NCBI RefSeq assembly: GCF_008247605.1
Contig: NZ_CP043420.1
Location: 2,790,001 to 2,854,000, forward strand
Direction of reading: 5' to 3'
Source of the DNA: Kushneria phosphatilytica
Lineage (GTDB): Bacteria > Pseudomonadota > Gammaproteobacteria > Pseudomonadales > Halomonadaceae
DNA length: 64,000 nt
The position numbers were made by a program, and so were the translations under genes. Each line of letters begins with the position of its first letter. Position 1 is the stretch's first letter. This document shows, piece after piece, positions 1 through 8,941 of this stretch. The notes beneath the pieces are model-generated. The model had not been told where the DNA came from, did not search any database, and was given only the letters and a program-made list of their open reading frames with translations.

Positions 1-408
1 CAATACATTCTCCTGGTCGTCGTGACGTGCACTGACGCCGAGCCGATGGAAGTCGAAGGCCACCTCGTTGAACGGAAAGGGAATGTGTTTGTCGGACTCC
101 AGAGCGATTCGATTTTCGATATCTTCATCGCTCATGTCGCGTGGGAGCGAGAGCACCTTGGTGATGGCCGCACTGGTCGGGATGGCGACGGCCGCACGTC
201 GGGTGCGGGGCTTCGCCTGCTCCATTGCCCGGCCAAGCGCCCTGACTACCGACTCCATGTCACGGATACGTCGCTCAATGACAGCGCCTTCTGCCAATGG
301 CTGGACCGACCAGGAGTCGATGCGAAAATGACCGCCCTGATGAGTCAGCTCCAGGAGCTTGACCGTCGCCGACGTGATATCGACCCCCAGCAAACTACTT
401 GTCGACAT
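1..408 (-). CDS. pilM: PilM, type IV pilus assembly ATPase (5' part only)
   Basis: PilM is a cytoplasmic actin-like ATPase that recruits PilN and connects the type IV pilus machine to the inner membrane. Read on the complement from the ATG at 408, 136 codons are visible before the gene runs off the window edge. The N-terminus carries the phosphate-1-like motif LLGVDITSATVKLLEL, followed by RRAAVAIPTS and the acidic/aromatic segment ESDKHIPFPFNEVAFDFHRL, all typical of the family. Head-to-head arrangement with a PBP1A gene is the usual place for the pilMNOPQ operon in Pseudomonas and relatives, so pilN should lie just outside the window. The C-terminal two thirds cannot be assessed. Confidence 0.9.
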   Translation of the reverse strand, partial: MSTSSLLGVDITSATVKLLELTHQGGHFRIDSWSVQPLAEGAVIERRIRDMESVVRALGRAMEQAKPRTRRAAVAIPTSAAITKVLSLPRDMSDEDIENRIALESDKHIPFPFNEVAFDFHRLGVSARHDDQENVL

Positions 409-640
409 CTTCCATGTCCGCACACTCAACTCTCCTGTATGGCTCCGTTGCTTCACGGATCGCGTTTGCCGAATCGCGCTGTATACGACATGGCGATACT
501 GGACACAGCCCCGGCTCAAAGGAAATACTCCTCCCTTTTATGCTGGTCCCCTCAGTGTCGGCTACTTATAATGCCCGACTCGTGAACGACCCCATCCAGC
601 GCGGCAACAGCGCCCGCCCATTCGACGGATCGCGTGTTAC
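409..640. promoter_or_regulatory. Divergent pilM/ponA promoter region
   Basis: This 232-base gap separates two divergent genes and must hold both promoters. Toward ponA a perfect -10 hexamer TATAAT is seen at 567-572, about 70 bases before the ATG; no good -35 lies 17 bases upstream of it. Toward pilM only weak AT-rich candidates are seen. No operator-like repeat stands out. Confidence 0.45.
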
Positions 641-3169
641 ATGACGTTCATCAAGCGCCTTGTGTTTCATATCTTCTGGTTTCTGGTGTCATTAACGGCA
701 GGCATTGTCATGGCTGTAGCCGGCGCCGCCATCTACTTTGGTCCCGGCTTACCGGATGTTCATCAGCTGCAGCACTATCAGCTCTCCATGCCGCTTCGGG
801 TCTACACGGCCGATCACAAGCTGATCGGCGAGTTCGGTGCCCAGCGCCGCAAGCTGGTCAAGGGGCAGGACATACCGCCACAGATGGCGCACGCCCTGAT
901 GGCGGCCGAAGATGCCAACTTCTACGATCATATCGGCGTATCGCCCAAGGGGCTGGCACGTGCGGCCCTGGAGCTGGCCTCCAGCGGCCATATCCAGTCC
1001 GGGGGCAGTACCATCACCATGCAGGTAGCGCGCAACTACCTGCTGACACTGGATCAGACCTTCACACGCAAGATCCGTGAAATCCTGCTGTCGTTGCAGA
1101 TGGAACAGATCCTCGACAAGCAGCAGATCCTCGAGCTTTACGTCAACAAGATCTATCTCGGTCAGGGTGCCTACGGCATCGGTGCGGCAGCCGAAACCTA
1201 TTTCGACAAACCGGTCGCGCAGCTCAGTCTGCCGCAGATGGCCACCATTGCCGGTCTGCCCAAGGCGCCCTCGAGTCTCAATCCGATCGCCAACCCCGAA
1301 CGCTCACTGATTCGGCGCAACTGGGTCCTGCTGCGCATGCATCAGCTGGGCTATATCGATAATGAGACCTATCATCAGGCCGTTCAGGCACCGATCGGCG
1401 TTCAGCATCATCACAGCGCACCGGAGGTCCAGGCCCCCTGGGTGGCGGAAATGGCACGCCAGTTCGCCGTGGAAAGATTCGGTGACGATGCCTATACCGG
1501 CAACTATCGCGTCATCACGACCATTAACAGCAAGCTGCAGCAGGACGCCCGACAGGCACTGGTTCAGGGGCTGATCGAATACGACACCCGCCATGGCTGG
1601 CGAGGCGCCGAGAAACAGGATATTCCCCCGGGACTGGCTGAGGCTCAGGACAAGGCCAGTCACAAGGGGCTGGAGGAAGAACTCTCCGAGTCGCCGGAAG
1701 TGGCGCAAACTGCCCGCCAGGCTGCGGAGCGCAGCAAGGCCACTGTCAGCGGTATCGAAGGCGACGTCAGCAACTGGGTACAGGTGCTGGATCGCACCCC
1801 ACAGCTTGGCCCCCTGCAGCCGGCCATCGTGGTCGATGCTCAGGGCAAGCAAATGCAGGTGCTGCTCAAGAACGATCAGGTAGTGACCATCGACTGGAAC
1901 GGGCTGAAATGGGCCCGTGCCTGGAAGAGCCCCAAATGGCGTGGGCCGGCTCCCGATTCGGCTGGCGATATTGCCCAGCGCGGCGACATGGTACGCGTCA
2001 TGAAGGAGAGTAACGGTGACTGGCGGCTGTCGCAGATTCCCGAGGCCGAAGGGGCCATCGTAGTGCTGGACCCACAGACCGGCGCGTTGCGGGCACTGCA
2101 GGGCGGCTTCAGCTTCCAGCGCAGCCAGTACAATCGAGCCACCCAGGCGCAGCGTCAGCCGGGTTCCAACTTCAAGCCGTTCATCTATCTGGCGGCACTG
2201 GAAAACGGCATGACACCGGCCACCATCATCAATGATGCACCGATCGTGCAGGAAGGCGTCGGCAATCAGGAAGACTGGCGCCCCGAGAACGCCGAGCGCA
2301 GCTTCGGCGGCCCTACCCGTCTTCGCGTGGGGCTCTATCGCTCGCTCAACCTGGTGACCATCCGTATTCTGCGTTCGGTCGGTCTGGACCATACTCTGGA
2401 CTTTCTGCAGCGCATGGGCTTCGATCGGGATCGTTTGCCACATGGCCTGTCACTCGCGCTCGGCAGTGCCAACCTGACGCCGCTGGAGGTCGCCCGGGGC
2501 TACGCTGAAATTGCCAATGGCGGCTTCCGGGTCAAGCCCTGGTTCATTTCGGAAGTGCACAAGGGTGACAGCGACGACAACCTGCTCCATACCCCTAATC
2601 CGCCCGCGGCCTGCCGCAGCTGCGATCCGATGGATTCAACCGTGACCATTGATGGCAATACCTATCCGGTTGCCGAGCGCATTGCCAGTCCGGAATCGGT
2701 TTATCTGCTGCACAGCATCATGCGTGATGTCATCGAAAAGGGTACCGGCCATGCCGCCCGTGCCCTGCATCGCAGTGACATCGTCGGCAAGACCGGCACC
2801 ACCAATGATCAGCGTGATGCCTGGTTCTCCGGCTTCAACGATTCTCTGGTCGCAACTGTCTGGGTCGGCAAGGATTCGAACAAGACCATTGCCGAGTATG
2901 GTTCCCAGGCAGCGCTACCGATCTGGATGAAGTTCATGGGCCCGGCGCTCAAGGGCACCCCCGAAGAGGAACCGCCACGCCCGGATGATATCGTCTCGGT
3001 ACGCATCGATCCGGATACGGGTAAACGCTTGCACGATAGCGACAGTGGGGGCATCACCGAAATCTTCCGCAAGGACAATCTGCCGCCCTATCAGGAACGG
3101 TCGGTTCAGCCCGAGCTGGAAGACGAAAGTGGCTCTCAGGGCACCGGCAGCTATGATGCCATCTTCTGA
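641..3169 (+). CDS. ponA: Penicillin-binding protein 1A, bifunctional transglycosylase/transpeptidase
   Basis: PBP1A polymerises and cross-links peptidoglycan in the periplasm while anchored in the inner membrane. The 842-residue length matches the family (about 850 in E. coli). A short cytoplasmic N-terminus leads into a membrane segment at about residues 9-33. The GT51 glycosyltransferase domain follows, with the catalytic-Glu motif AAEDANFYDH near residue 88 and GGSTITMQVARN. An OB-like insert follows, then the transpeptidase with the nucleophile S509-N-F-K512, the SLN triad near 567 and K717-T-G-T. All catalytic motifs are intact. It is monocistronic by appearance, divergent from pilM and followed by a hairpin. 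Confidence 0.97.
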   Translation: MTFIKRLVFHIFWFLVSLTAGIVMAVAGAAIYFGPGLPDVHQLQHYQLSMPLRVYTADHKLIGEFGAQRRKLVKGQDIPPQMAHALMAAEDANFYDHIGVSPKGLARAALELASSGHIQSGGSTITMQVARNYLLTLDQTFTRKIREILLSLQMEQILDKQQILELYVNKIYLGQGAYGIGAAAETYFDKPVAQLSLPQMATIAGLPKAPSSLNPIANPERSLIRRNWVLLRMHQLGYIDNETYHQAVQAPIGVQHHHSAPEVQAPWVAEMARQFAVERFGDDAYTGNYRVITTINSKLQQDARQALVQGLIEYDTRHGWRGAEKQDIPPGLAEAQDKASHKGLEEELSESPEVAQTARQAAERSKATVSGIEGDVSNWVQVLDRTPQLGPLQPAIVVDAQGKQMQVLLKNDQVVTIDWNGLKWARAWKSPKWRGPAPDSAGDIAQRGDMVRVMKESNGDWRLSQIPEAEGAIVVLDPQTGALRALQGGFSFQRSQYNRATQAQRQPGSNFKPFIYLAALENGMTPATIINDAPIVQEGVGNQEDWRPENAERSFGGPTRLRVGLYRSLNLVTIRILRSVGLDHTLDFLQRMGFDRDRLPHGLSLALGSANLTPLEVARGYAEIANGGFRVKPWFISEVHKGDSDDNLLHTPNPPAACRSCDPMDSTVTIDGNTYPVAERIASPESVYLLHSIMRDVIEKGTGHAARALHRSDIVGKTGTTNDQRDAWFSGFNDSLVATVWVGKDSNKTIAEYGSQAALPIWMKFMGPALKGTPEEEPPRPDDIVSVRIDPDTGKRLHDSDSGGITEIFRKDNLPPYQERSVQPELEDESGSQGTGSYDAIF

Positions 3170-3209
3170 TCGCTGCTGATGATACCGATGCTCATGATAC
3201 TGTCCACGC

Positions 3210-3231
3210 CCCGTCACCCTCGGGTGACGGG
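3210..3231 (+). terminator. Hairpin downstream of ponA
   Basis: A perfect inverted repeat CCCGTCACCC / GGGTGACGGG with a 2-base centre follows the ponA stop by about 40 bases. There is no clear T-run, so it is a GC-rich transcript-end hairpin rather than a textbook intrinsic terminator. Confidence 0.5.
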
Positions 3232-3252
3232 CTCACGACACCATTACGCGAC

Positions 3253-4059
3253 ATGAACGATTTTCTTCATCCCGGCAAGCGACTGCCACTGGTGGCCGCT
3301 TTGCTCTCAGCACTGTTGCTGGTTGTCTGGGGCTTCGGTCCAGGATCTCATCATGCCTACGCCGAATCCGGGGCCGAGTCCCTGTTTTATGCGCCACCCC
3401 CCGCCTCTGACCAGAACAATGGTTTCAGTGGTCATGCCGAACTCGGCTATACCGCGCTGAGTGGTAATACCAATACCGAAACCCTGCTGGCCAAGGGCAG
3501 ACTCTCCTGGTATACCGAGCAATGGACACATACCTTCCGGATGGAAACCAAAAGCGTGAGGGACAGCGGCAATACGAGTGCCGAACAGTACCTGGTCGGC
3601 CAGCGTGAACGCTACAACCTGTCCGCATCGAACTATCTGTTTGAACTGGCCAGATGGGAGAAGGAGCGCTTTTCCGGCTATGACAATCAGTTCACGACCA
3701 TTGTCGGCTATGGTCGCCAACTGCTCGATACCGAGCACCAGCAGTTCTCGATCGAAGGAGGCCCGGGCTATCGCTTCGATGACTTCGAAGGCGGTGGCAG
3801 CAAGCACAATGCGGTCGGCTACGGGGCCTTCGATTACGATTTCCAGCTGACCGATACGGCTACCTTTACCCAGCAGGCCTCGGTCGAGGCTGCTTCGGAC
3901 AACATTACCGCTCGCTCCTATACCGCCATTTCCGTTGCACTCAATTCCAGCCTGTCACTGCGCGTTTCCCACGAACTCAAAAGCAACTCCAATCCGCCAG
4001 ACGAAGCCGAGTCCCATACCGACCGCACCACCGCAGCGTCCATCGTTTACAACTTCTAA
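3253..4059 (+). CDS. DUF481 (YdiY-like) outer-membrane protein
   Basis: The protein has 268 residues with an N-terminal hydrophobic signal segment (about residues 11-28) and a mature part of alternating short beta-strand-like stretches. These include GHAELGYTALSGNTNTETL, the hallmark start of DUF481 proteins, and the chain ends in an aromatic YNF, as expected for a BAM-inserted beta-barrel. Family members such as E. coli YdiY are called salt- or acid-induced outer-membrane proteins, and their function is unknown. It stands alone between ponA and the convergent sensor kinase. The ATG used has no strong ribosome-binding site. Confidence 0.85.
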   Translation: MNDFLHPGKRLPLVAALLSALLLVVWGFGPGSHHAYAESGAESLFYAPPPASDQNNGFSGHAELGYTALSGNTNTETLLAKGRLSWYTEQWTHTFRMETKSVRDSGNTSAEQYLVGQRERYNLSASNYLFELARWEKERFSGYDNQFTTIVGYGRQLLDTEHQQFSIEGGPGYRFDDFEGGGSKHNAVGYGAFDYDFQLTDTATFTQQASVEAASDNITARSYTAISVALNSSLSLRVSHELKSNSNPPDEAESHTDRTTAASIVYNF

Positions 4060-4117
4060 GCCGCAGTTGGTGGCTGCCCGATAGCCTGCAGCCTCTCCCT
4101 CCGGCAACGCGCAATGC

Positions 4118-5536
4118 TCATGTCGATGACGCTACCGGGCCGTTATCCCTTTGACCTGAGGGGAAACAGAGCATGACCTGCAGACCGTCCGGATGCCGCG
4201 CCTCGGCTCGGACGTGGCCCCCATGAAGTTTCATGATGGCGGCGACGATGGCCAGACCAAGACCATTGGAATCTCCTCCACTCTGACGTGAGGCATCGCC
4301 CCGATAGAAGCGATCAAACAGCCGCTCGACCTGGGCGGGTTGCAGTCGATGGAGACTGCGATTTTCAACAATCAGGCAACAGTAGCGACGCTCTTTTTCA
4401 ATACGGATAATGATGTCGCTGGCCGGGCTACCATGGTGCACGGCATTGGCCACCAGATTACTCAGGGCTCGACGCAGCAGCATTGGATCGGCCCGGATAT
4501 CTCCTTCGACCCTGACCTGAAAGCAGAGTGAGCGCTCTTCGGCGAGATTTTCAAAATACTCCACTACCCGTCTGACTTCTTCCTCGAGTGACAGGCAACG
4601 AATCTCGATCACTTCCCGGGCATCGTCAGCACGCGCCAGAAACAGAATGTTCTCGACCAGTCGTGAGATACGCTCAAGCTCGGCCAGATTCGTGACCAGC
4701 AGGCTCTGATACTCCTCGACCGACCGGGAGTGGCTCAGCGCCACCTGGTGATGTCCCATCAGCGCATTGACGGGTGTGCGTATCTCATGCGCCAGATCGG
4801 CAGAAAACTGGGTCAGGCGCTCATAGCCATCCTCCAGCCGATCCAGCATCCCATTCACCGATTGCGTCAGTCGATCCAGCTCGGCCGGCGTATGTTCAAG
4901 CCCCAACCGCTGGGTCAGGGTCGTGGGGCGGATGTCGGCAGCCTGCCGGGCGAGTCGTCTCAATGGGCGCAAGCCCCGCTGCAGCGCCATGTATCCGAAC
5001 AGCGCCGTCGCCAGGAAGGCCGATAGCACTGCCTCCAGAATCCAGCGACGATAACTCGCCAGCAGGGCCATCTCCTTGTTGAGCAGGTGCCCGATGATCA
5101 GTTTGACCGGCTCCCCATCGATACTGACGCGAGCGGCCGCCACTCGCAGAGGCGTCCCATCCGCAGTTCGGCCGGTGCGCAGATCCGAACGGCTCGGTGT
5201 ACGTCCCTCCGCAATGACATCCAGCTCGGGGATCGACGCCTGGCGCGGATTGATATCAATCAATGGCGCATGGCCGGGACGCTGCAAAAGAAACACATCC
5301 TGCTCGTCTCCCAGCATGTTCTGAAACAGCTGCGGCCGGGAACGCAGGTCTTCGAGCCCCAGATCGGTATGCAACAGATTGCGATAACGGATCATTCGGG
5401 TCAGCACTCCGTTATCGGCACGCATCAGAATATCGGCTTTCACCGAATGGTAGAGAAATAACCCGGTGGCCCCGACGACAATCAGTGCGATCAGGGCGAA
5501 GACCAGTGTCATGCGCAGAATCAGGGAACGTCGCAC
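4118..5536 (-). CDS. Sensor histidine kinase, CusS/HprS-like
   Basis: This inner-membrane histidine kinase has 472 residues. The first transmembrane segment is at about 10-30, followed by a periplasmic sensor region of about 135 residues, a second transmembrane segment near 166-186 and a HAMP linker. The HisKA box [15 protein letters not shown] places the phospho-acceptor at His250. The ATPase domain has the N-box [10 protein letters not shown] and G-box [10 protein letters not shown]. This layout matches the heavy-metal sensor kinase family (CusS, CopS, HprS/YedV). Its start overlaps the end of the regulator gene by 16 bases, so the two are co-translated. The ligand cannot be read from sequence. 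The divergent molybdoenzyme operon favours an HprRS-like oxidative-stress role over copper sensing, but no metal-efflux gene is present to decide. Confidence 0.88.
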   Translation of the reverse strand: MRRSLILRMTLVFALIALIVVGATGLFLYHSVKADILMRADNGVLTRMIRYRNLLHTDLGLEDLRSRPQLFQNMLGDEQDVFLLQRPGHAPLIDINPRQASIPELDVIAEGRTPSRSDLRTGRTADGTPLRVAAARVSIDGEPVKLIIGHLLNKEMALLASYRRWILEAVLSAFLATALFGYMALQRGLRPLRRLARQAADIRPTTLTQRLGLEHTPAELDRLTQSVNGMLDRLEDGYERLTQFSADLAHEIRTPVNALMGHHQVALSHSRSVEEYQSLLVTNLAELERISRLVENILFLARADDAREVIEIRCLSLEEEVRRVVEYFENLAEERSLCFQVRVEGDIRADPMLLRRALSNLVANAVHHGSPASDIIIRIEKERRYCCLIVENRSLHRLQPAQVERLFDRFYRGDASRQSGGDSNGLGLAIVAAIMKLHGGHVRAEARHPDGLQVMLCFPSGQRDNGPVASST

Positions 5537-6204
5537 GTGCGAACCTCGCAGACATAACCGATACCTCGCACGGTATGGATCAGTCTTACCGGCCAGTCAT
5601 GATCGATCTTGGCGCGCAACCGCTTGACCGCGACATCAACAACATTGGTATCGCTGTCAAAATTCATGTCCCATACCTCAGAGGCGATCAGTGCCCGCGA
5701 GAGCACTTCTCCCTCACGACGCAGGAACAGATGCAGCAGTGCGAATTCCTTGTTGGTCAGGGGGATATTGTGCTGCTGCCGGGTCACGCGGCGACGCAGG
5801 ACATCCATCTCCAGATCGGCCAGATGAAAATGCTCGACTTCGCGTACCACCCCACGACGCAGGATGGTGCGAATACGCAGCAATAATTCGGTAAAGGAGA
5901 AGGGTTTGACCAGATAATCATCGGCCCCGAGTTCCAGACCCCGGATACGATCATCAAGCCGATCCCGGGCCGTCAGAAACAATACCGGGACATCCTGCTT
6001 GCCGCGCAACACTTCCAGAACCTGCCAGCCATCAATGCCCGGCAGCATGACGTCGAGCACGATCAGGTCGTAATGGTGCTCGAGTGCCATATGCAGGGCA
6101 TCGACGCCGTTATCGGCTTGATCCACCACATAGCCGGATTCTCCCAGCCCCTTGCTCAGATAGGCACCGGTACTGGCGTCATCTTCGACGATCAGCAGTT
6201 TCAT
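5521..6204 (-). CDS. OmpR-family response regulator, CusR/HprR-like
   Basis: The protein has 227 residues. The receiver domain starts MKLLIVEDD, has the phospho-acceptor Asp51 in [10 protein letters not shown] and a switch lysine in DDYLVKPF. The winged-helix DNA-binding domain contains [37 protein letters not shown] and [12 protein letters not shown], typical of the CusR/CopR/HprR group. The ATG at 6204 is preceded by GGGGGAGG at good spacing, so a longer upstream extension is not used. It is the first gene of a two-gene operon with the kinase and reads away from the cytochrome/molybdoenzyme unit. Its likely binding site is the inverted repeat at 6260-6277. Confidence 0.92.
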   Translation of the reverse strand: MKLLIVEDDASTGAYLSKGLGESGYVVDQADNGVDALHMALEHHYDLIVLDVMLPGIDGWQVLEVLRGKQDVPVLFLTARDRLDDRIRGLELGADDYLVKPFSFTELLLRIRTILRRGVVREVEHFHLADLEMDVLRRRVTRQQHNIPLTNKEFALLHLFLRREGEVLSRALIASEVWDMNFDSDTNVVDVAVKRLRAKIDHDWPVRLIHTVRGIGYVCEVRTCDVP

Positions 6205-6259
6205 GATGACCTCCCCCACTCCTGAAGCTGCCATTGTAGCGACTCCCGAGCCACTGACG

Positions 6260-6277
6260 GATGACAATTCTGTCATC
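6260..6277. promoter_or_regulatory. Probable response-regulator operator (perfect inverted repeat)
   Basis: GATGACAATTCTGTCATC is a perfect 7-base inverted repeat around a 4-base centre (GATGACA-ATTC-TGTCATC). It lies in the divergent gap between the regulator gene and the secreted-protein/cytochrome/molybdoenzyme genes. Its architecture resembles the short palindromes bound by the CusR/HprR group. Binding by the neighbouring regulator is an inference from position and symmetry. Confidence 0.6.
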
Positions 6278-6348
6278 TGCAAGTCAGCTTCCCGTGCCTG
6301 CCGGCGAGCCACAATCGAAGGTGTCCACTCACCCAGGAGAGTTCCTTC

Positions 6349-6972
6349 ATGGTCAATCGTCTTGCCAGTGCCACACTCGGCCTGCTGCTGCTCGGCGGTA
6401 TCAGCCTGGCGCATGCCGATGCACAAAAGGTCGTCCATCCCATGCGTGGCACCATCAATCAGGTCAGTGCCAAGGCACTCGATATCACTACGGCGCGTGG
6501 TGACAAGCACCTGCATGTTCAGCTCACCGACCAGACGAAAGTGGCGGTAGTTACCAACGCTGATTTCAAGGACATCAAACCCGACAGCTATATCGGCTCT
6601 GCCGCTATTCCTCAGCCGGATGGCACGCTCAAGGCACTGGAAGTGCATGTCTTTGCGCCCAGCATGAAAGGCACCGGGGAAGGGCATTACGGCTGGGAGA
6701 ACGCCGATGGATCGATGGGCACCATGACCAATGGTTCGGTCGGCAGCTTCGTCAAATCCAGTGGCCGCACCCTGGTGGTTGACTACAACGGCCAGCAGAA
6801 AAAGCTGACCGTTCCCGAGAATGTGCCCATTGTTTCACTGGCCCCGGGAAGCCACAGCGATCTGAAAGCTGGCGAGAAACTGGTGTTGTTCCCCACTGCT
6901 GACAGTCAGAACGATGATCTTGTGGCTGATCGCATTTCAGTCGGTCGCGATGGTGTCGCGCCGCCAATGTAA
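6349..6972 (+). CDS. Secreted protein of unknown function, DUF5666-like
   Basis: The product has 207 residues with a clear Sec signal peptide (positive start, hydrophobic residues 8-20, cleavage after AHA). The mature chain appears to be two small beta-rich repeats. The first begins [17 protein letters not shown] and the second [16 protein letters not shown], each followed by a strand with a polar substrate or metal-tuning look ([20 protein letters not shown]). This resembles OB-like DUF5666 modules. I do not recognise a biochemical function. It is first in an apparent operon with a b-type cytochrome and a molybdopterin oxidoreductase, so a periplasmic accessory or substrate-side role is plausible. 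Confidence 0.75.
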   Translation: MVNRLASATLGLLLLGGISLAHADAQKVVHPMRGTINQVSAKALDITTARGDKHLHVQLTDQTKVAVVTNADFKDIKPDSYIGSAAIPQPDGTLKALEVHVFAPSMKGTGEGHYGWENADGSMGTMTNGSVGSFVKSSGRTLVVDYNGQQKKLTVPENVPIVSLAPGSHSDLKAGEKLVLFPTADSQNDDLVADRISVGRDGVAPPM

Positions 6973-7028
6973 TGCGCCCGTGACGGCACCCCGACAAACG
7001 GGGTGCCCGGGCTCCCGGAGACAATGAC

Positions 7029-7679
7029 ATGAACAATCCGATGTCATTCCCCGGCTATCGGCGGATTCATGCCGGGCCGGTACGCATGACCCATTGGCTC
7101 AATGCCGGCTGCATGCTGGGCATGTTCATGAGCGGCTGGGGTATTTACAACGCGTCGCCCCTGTTCGGTTTCACCTTTTCGCACAGCCTGACCCTGGGTG
7201 GCTGGCTGGGGGGGAATATCGCCTGGCATCTGGCGATCATGTGGGTGTTGGTCATCAACGGACTGGGTTACATCACCTGGGGGGTACTGAGCCGGCATTT
7301 TCGACATGATCTGCTGCCACTCTCACCGCGAGCGGTGATTACCGATCTGCGCGCGGCCCTGACCTTTCGACTGGCCCACCGTCTCGGTCACTACAACGCG
7401 GTGCAGAAGCTGCTCTACCTGGGGGTTATCGCACTGTGCGTACTGGTGGTGCTGTCAGGGCTGGCCATCTGGAAGCCGGTACAGTTCCACCCACTGACCG
7501 CCCTGCTGGGCGGTTTCGATACGGCGCGTTACGTGCACTTTTTTGCCATGGCCGGCATCGGCCTGTTCATTGCCATCCATCTGGTACTGGTGGCACTGGT
7601 CCCCCGCACCCTGTGGCCCATGATCAGCGGCCGCGCGCGCAGCCGTCAGCACGAGGATGATCACCATGAACCATCGTGA
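7029..7679 (+). CDS. Cytochrome b561-type membrane subunit
   Basis: The product is a 216-residue integral membrane protein with four or five hydrophobic helices and histidines placed as b-heme ligands. These are His14 and His22 in RIHAGPVRMTHWLNAG, a His in NIAWHLAIMWVLVI, and others in YVHFFAMAGIGLFIAIHLVL. It belongs to the bacterial cytochrome b561/Ni-hydrogenase cytochrome b family, which passes electrons between the quinone pool and periplasmic enzymes. The stop codon overlaps the start of the molybdopterin enzyme by 14 bases, so this is probably its membrane redox partner. It differs from the MsrQ type of heme subunit found with E. coli MsrP. Confidence 0.88.
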   Translation: MNNPMSFPGYRRIHAGPVRMTHWLNAGCMLGMFMSGWGIYNASPLFGFTFSHSLTLGGWLGGNIAWHLAIMWVLVINGLGYITWGVLSRHFRHDLLPLSPRAVITDLRAALTFRLAHRLGHYNAVQKLLYLGVIALCVLVVLSGLAIWKPVQFHPLTALLGGFDTARYVHFFAMAGIGLFIAIHLVLVALVPRTLWPMISGRARSRQHEDDHHEPS

Positions 7680-8439
7680 TTCACGCCGCTCACCGCCATC
7701 GCTGGAACCGGCGCAGCAGCGACAGCTGGTCGATGTCCAACGGCGTCTGCTGCTGCGTGGTTCCCTGTCACTGGGCGCGCTGGCAATGCTTTCGGGCTGC
7801 AACCTGCAGGATGGCGATAGCGTCGATCGTGTGCTGTGGTCGATGTCTCGCTTCAATGATCGGGTTCAGGCGTGGTTGTTCAGCGGCCAGCGGCTGGCCC
7901 CGACCTTCGCTGCCAGCGAGCTCACCGAACCGTTTCCCTTCAATGCCTTTTACCCGCAGTACAACGTGCCGATCGTCGGGGCATCGGACTATCGACTCGA
8001 AGTCTCCGGCATGGTGCAGGAGCGCAGGCCCTGGACACTGGACGCCCTACGCGCCCTGCCCCAGCGCGCCCAGATTACCCGACACATCTGCATTGAAGGC
8101 TGGAGCGCCATCGGGCAGTGGCGGGGGGTGCCACTGGGCGACTTCCTGAAACGGATCGGTGCCGATACCAGCGCGCGCTACGTCGGCTTTCAGTGCGCCG
8201 ATCGCTACTACACCAGTATCGACATGGCATCGGCACTTCATCCGCAAACCCTGCTGGCCCTTGAAACAGGGCGCAACCTCGAAGCCCTGCCGGATGAATA
8301 TGGCTTTCCACTGCGATTGCGCATTCCTACCAAACTCGGTTTCAAGAGTGCCAAGCATGTCACGGCCATCACTGTGACCAATACCTATCCCGGCGGTTAC
8401 TGGGAAGATCAGGGCTATAACTGGTTCAGCGGCGTCTGA
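7666..8439 (+). CDS. Molybdopterin-dependent oxidoreductase, sulfite-oxidase/MsrP fold, Tat lipoprotein
   Basis: The protein has 257 residues. The N-terminus carries twin arginines in QRRLLLRGSLSLGALAMLSGC, with a lipobox LSGC at about Cys45, so it is probably exported folded by Tat and lipid-anchored in the periplasm. The molybdopterin domain contains RHICIEGWSAIGQWRGVPL with the Mo-ligand Cys142. FGFPLRLRIP-like and NTYPGGYWEDQGYNWF segments close the fold. There is no MsrP-type long N-terminus, and no dimerisation domain follows. The start at 7666 has GAGG nine bases upstream; an in-frame ATG at 7657 is too close to it. The substrate is unknown: methionine sulfoxide, sulfite and other S/N-oxides are all possible. 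Confidence 0.88.
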   Translation: MNHRDSRRSPPSLEPAQQRQLVDVQRRLLLRGSLSLGALAMLSGCNLQDGDSVDRVLWSMSRFNDRVQAWLFSGQRLAPTFAASELTEPFPFNAFYPQYNVPIVGASDYRLEVSGMVQERRPWTLDALRALPQRAQITRHICIEGWSAIGQWRGVPLGDFLKRIGADTSARYVGFQCADRYYTSIDMASALHPQTLLALETGRNLEALPDEYGFPLRLRIPTKLGFKSAKHVTAITVTNTYPGGYWEDQGYNWFSGV

Positions 8440-8941
8440 CGCCGCTTCCCTTTTGTCATTGTCAGAACATCTCAGCGCCGGATTTAAAATCCGGCATTCG
8501 GAGATTTTACGAGATCAATTCAACCAGTAATTGATTCGTAACAACATTCCTGATTTATCCCCGAACATGCACCCGTTACTCTTTATAAAACCTGGATAGC
8601 ACTGAAAGAGATGGGAGTGATGGATTTCCTGAACATTCCGTTTCTGTCTGCATGCAGATATGTTTGAAAACTTCCCGACTCACTTTGGCGATCCATACCC
8701 CACCTGCCCTGAAGCCAAACCACCATGGATCATCGGTATATACAAAAAACCAGGAATGCCTTTTATTTGCCCTCCAATAATGCCGAAAAAAAACCCATAT
8801 AAAGTGACCGCAATGTCATCTCACGCACCCGAAATTATCATCAAACCGGTCACTACCAAACCTTATAATGGGAAGCACAACAGCAGAAATAATGACCCTG
8901 CCAAAGATCAGTTTCCGTCAACATTTAAAAGGAGTCTTGAA
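8440..8941. other. AT-richer 502-base intergenic region
   Basis: No convincing gene is seen here. The stretch is visibly richer in A and T than its neighbours (for example 8500-8600 and 8750-8940). It contains the palindromic hairpin at 8477-8495 after the molybdoenzyme. A perfect -10 hexamer TATAAT at 8864-8869 probably drives the small secreted protein that starts at 8942. An open frame continues upstream of that gene from 8660, but it lacks a ribosome-binding site and looks like chance. Confidence 0.6.
8477..8495 (+). terminator. Hairpin after the molybdoenzyme operon
   Basis: GCCGGATTT and AAATCCGGC form a near-perfect palindrome around a single A. It lies about 40 bases past the stop codon of the last operon gene. 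No long T-run follows, so its terminator role is inferred. Confidence 0.45.

Noticed and set aside
1304..2443. 379-codon minus-strand open frame inside ponA
   Set aside because: It lies wholly antisense to the intact PBP1A transpeptidase region and is Leu/Gly/His-rich with no recognisable motif.
8660..8941. N-terminal extension of the small secreted protein
   Set aside because: The extension is AT-rich and lacks a ribosome-binding site. The signal peptide and AAAAGGAG both mark 8942 as the start.
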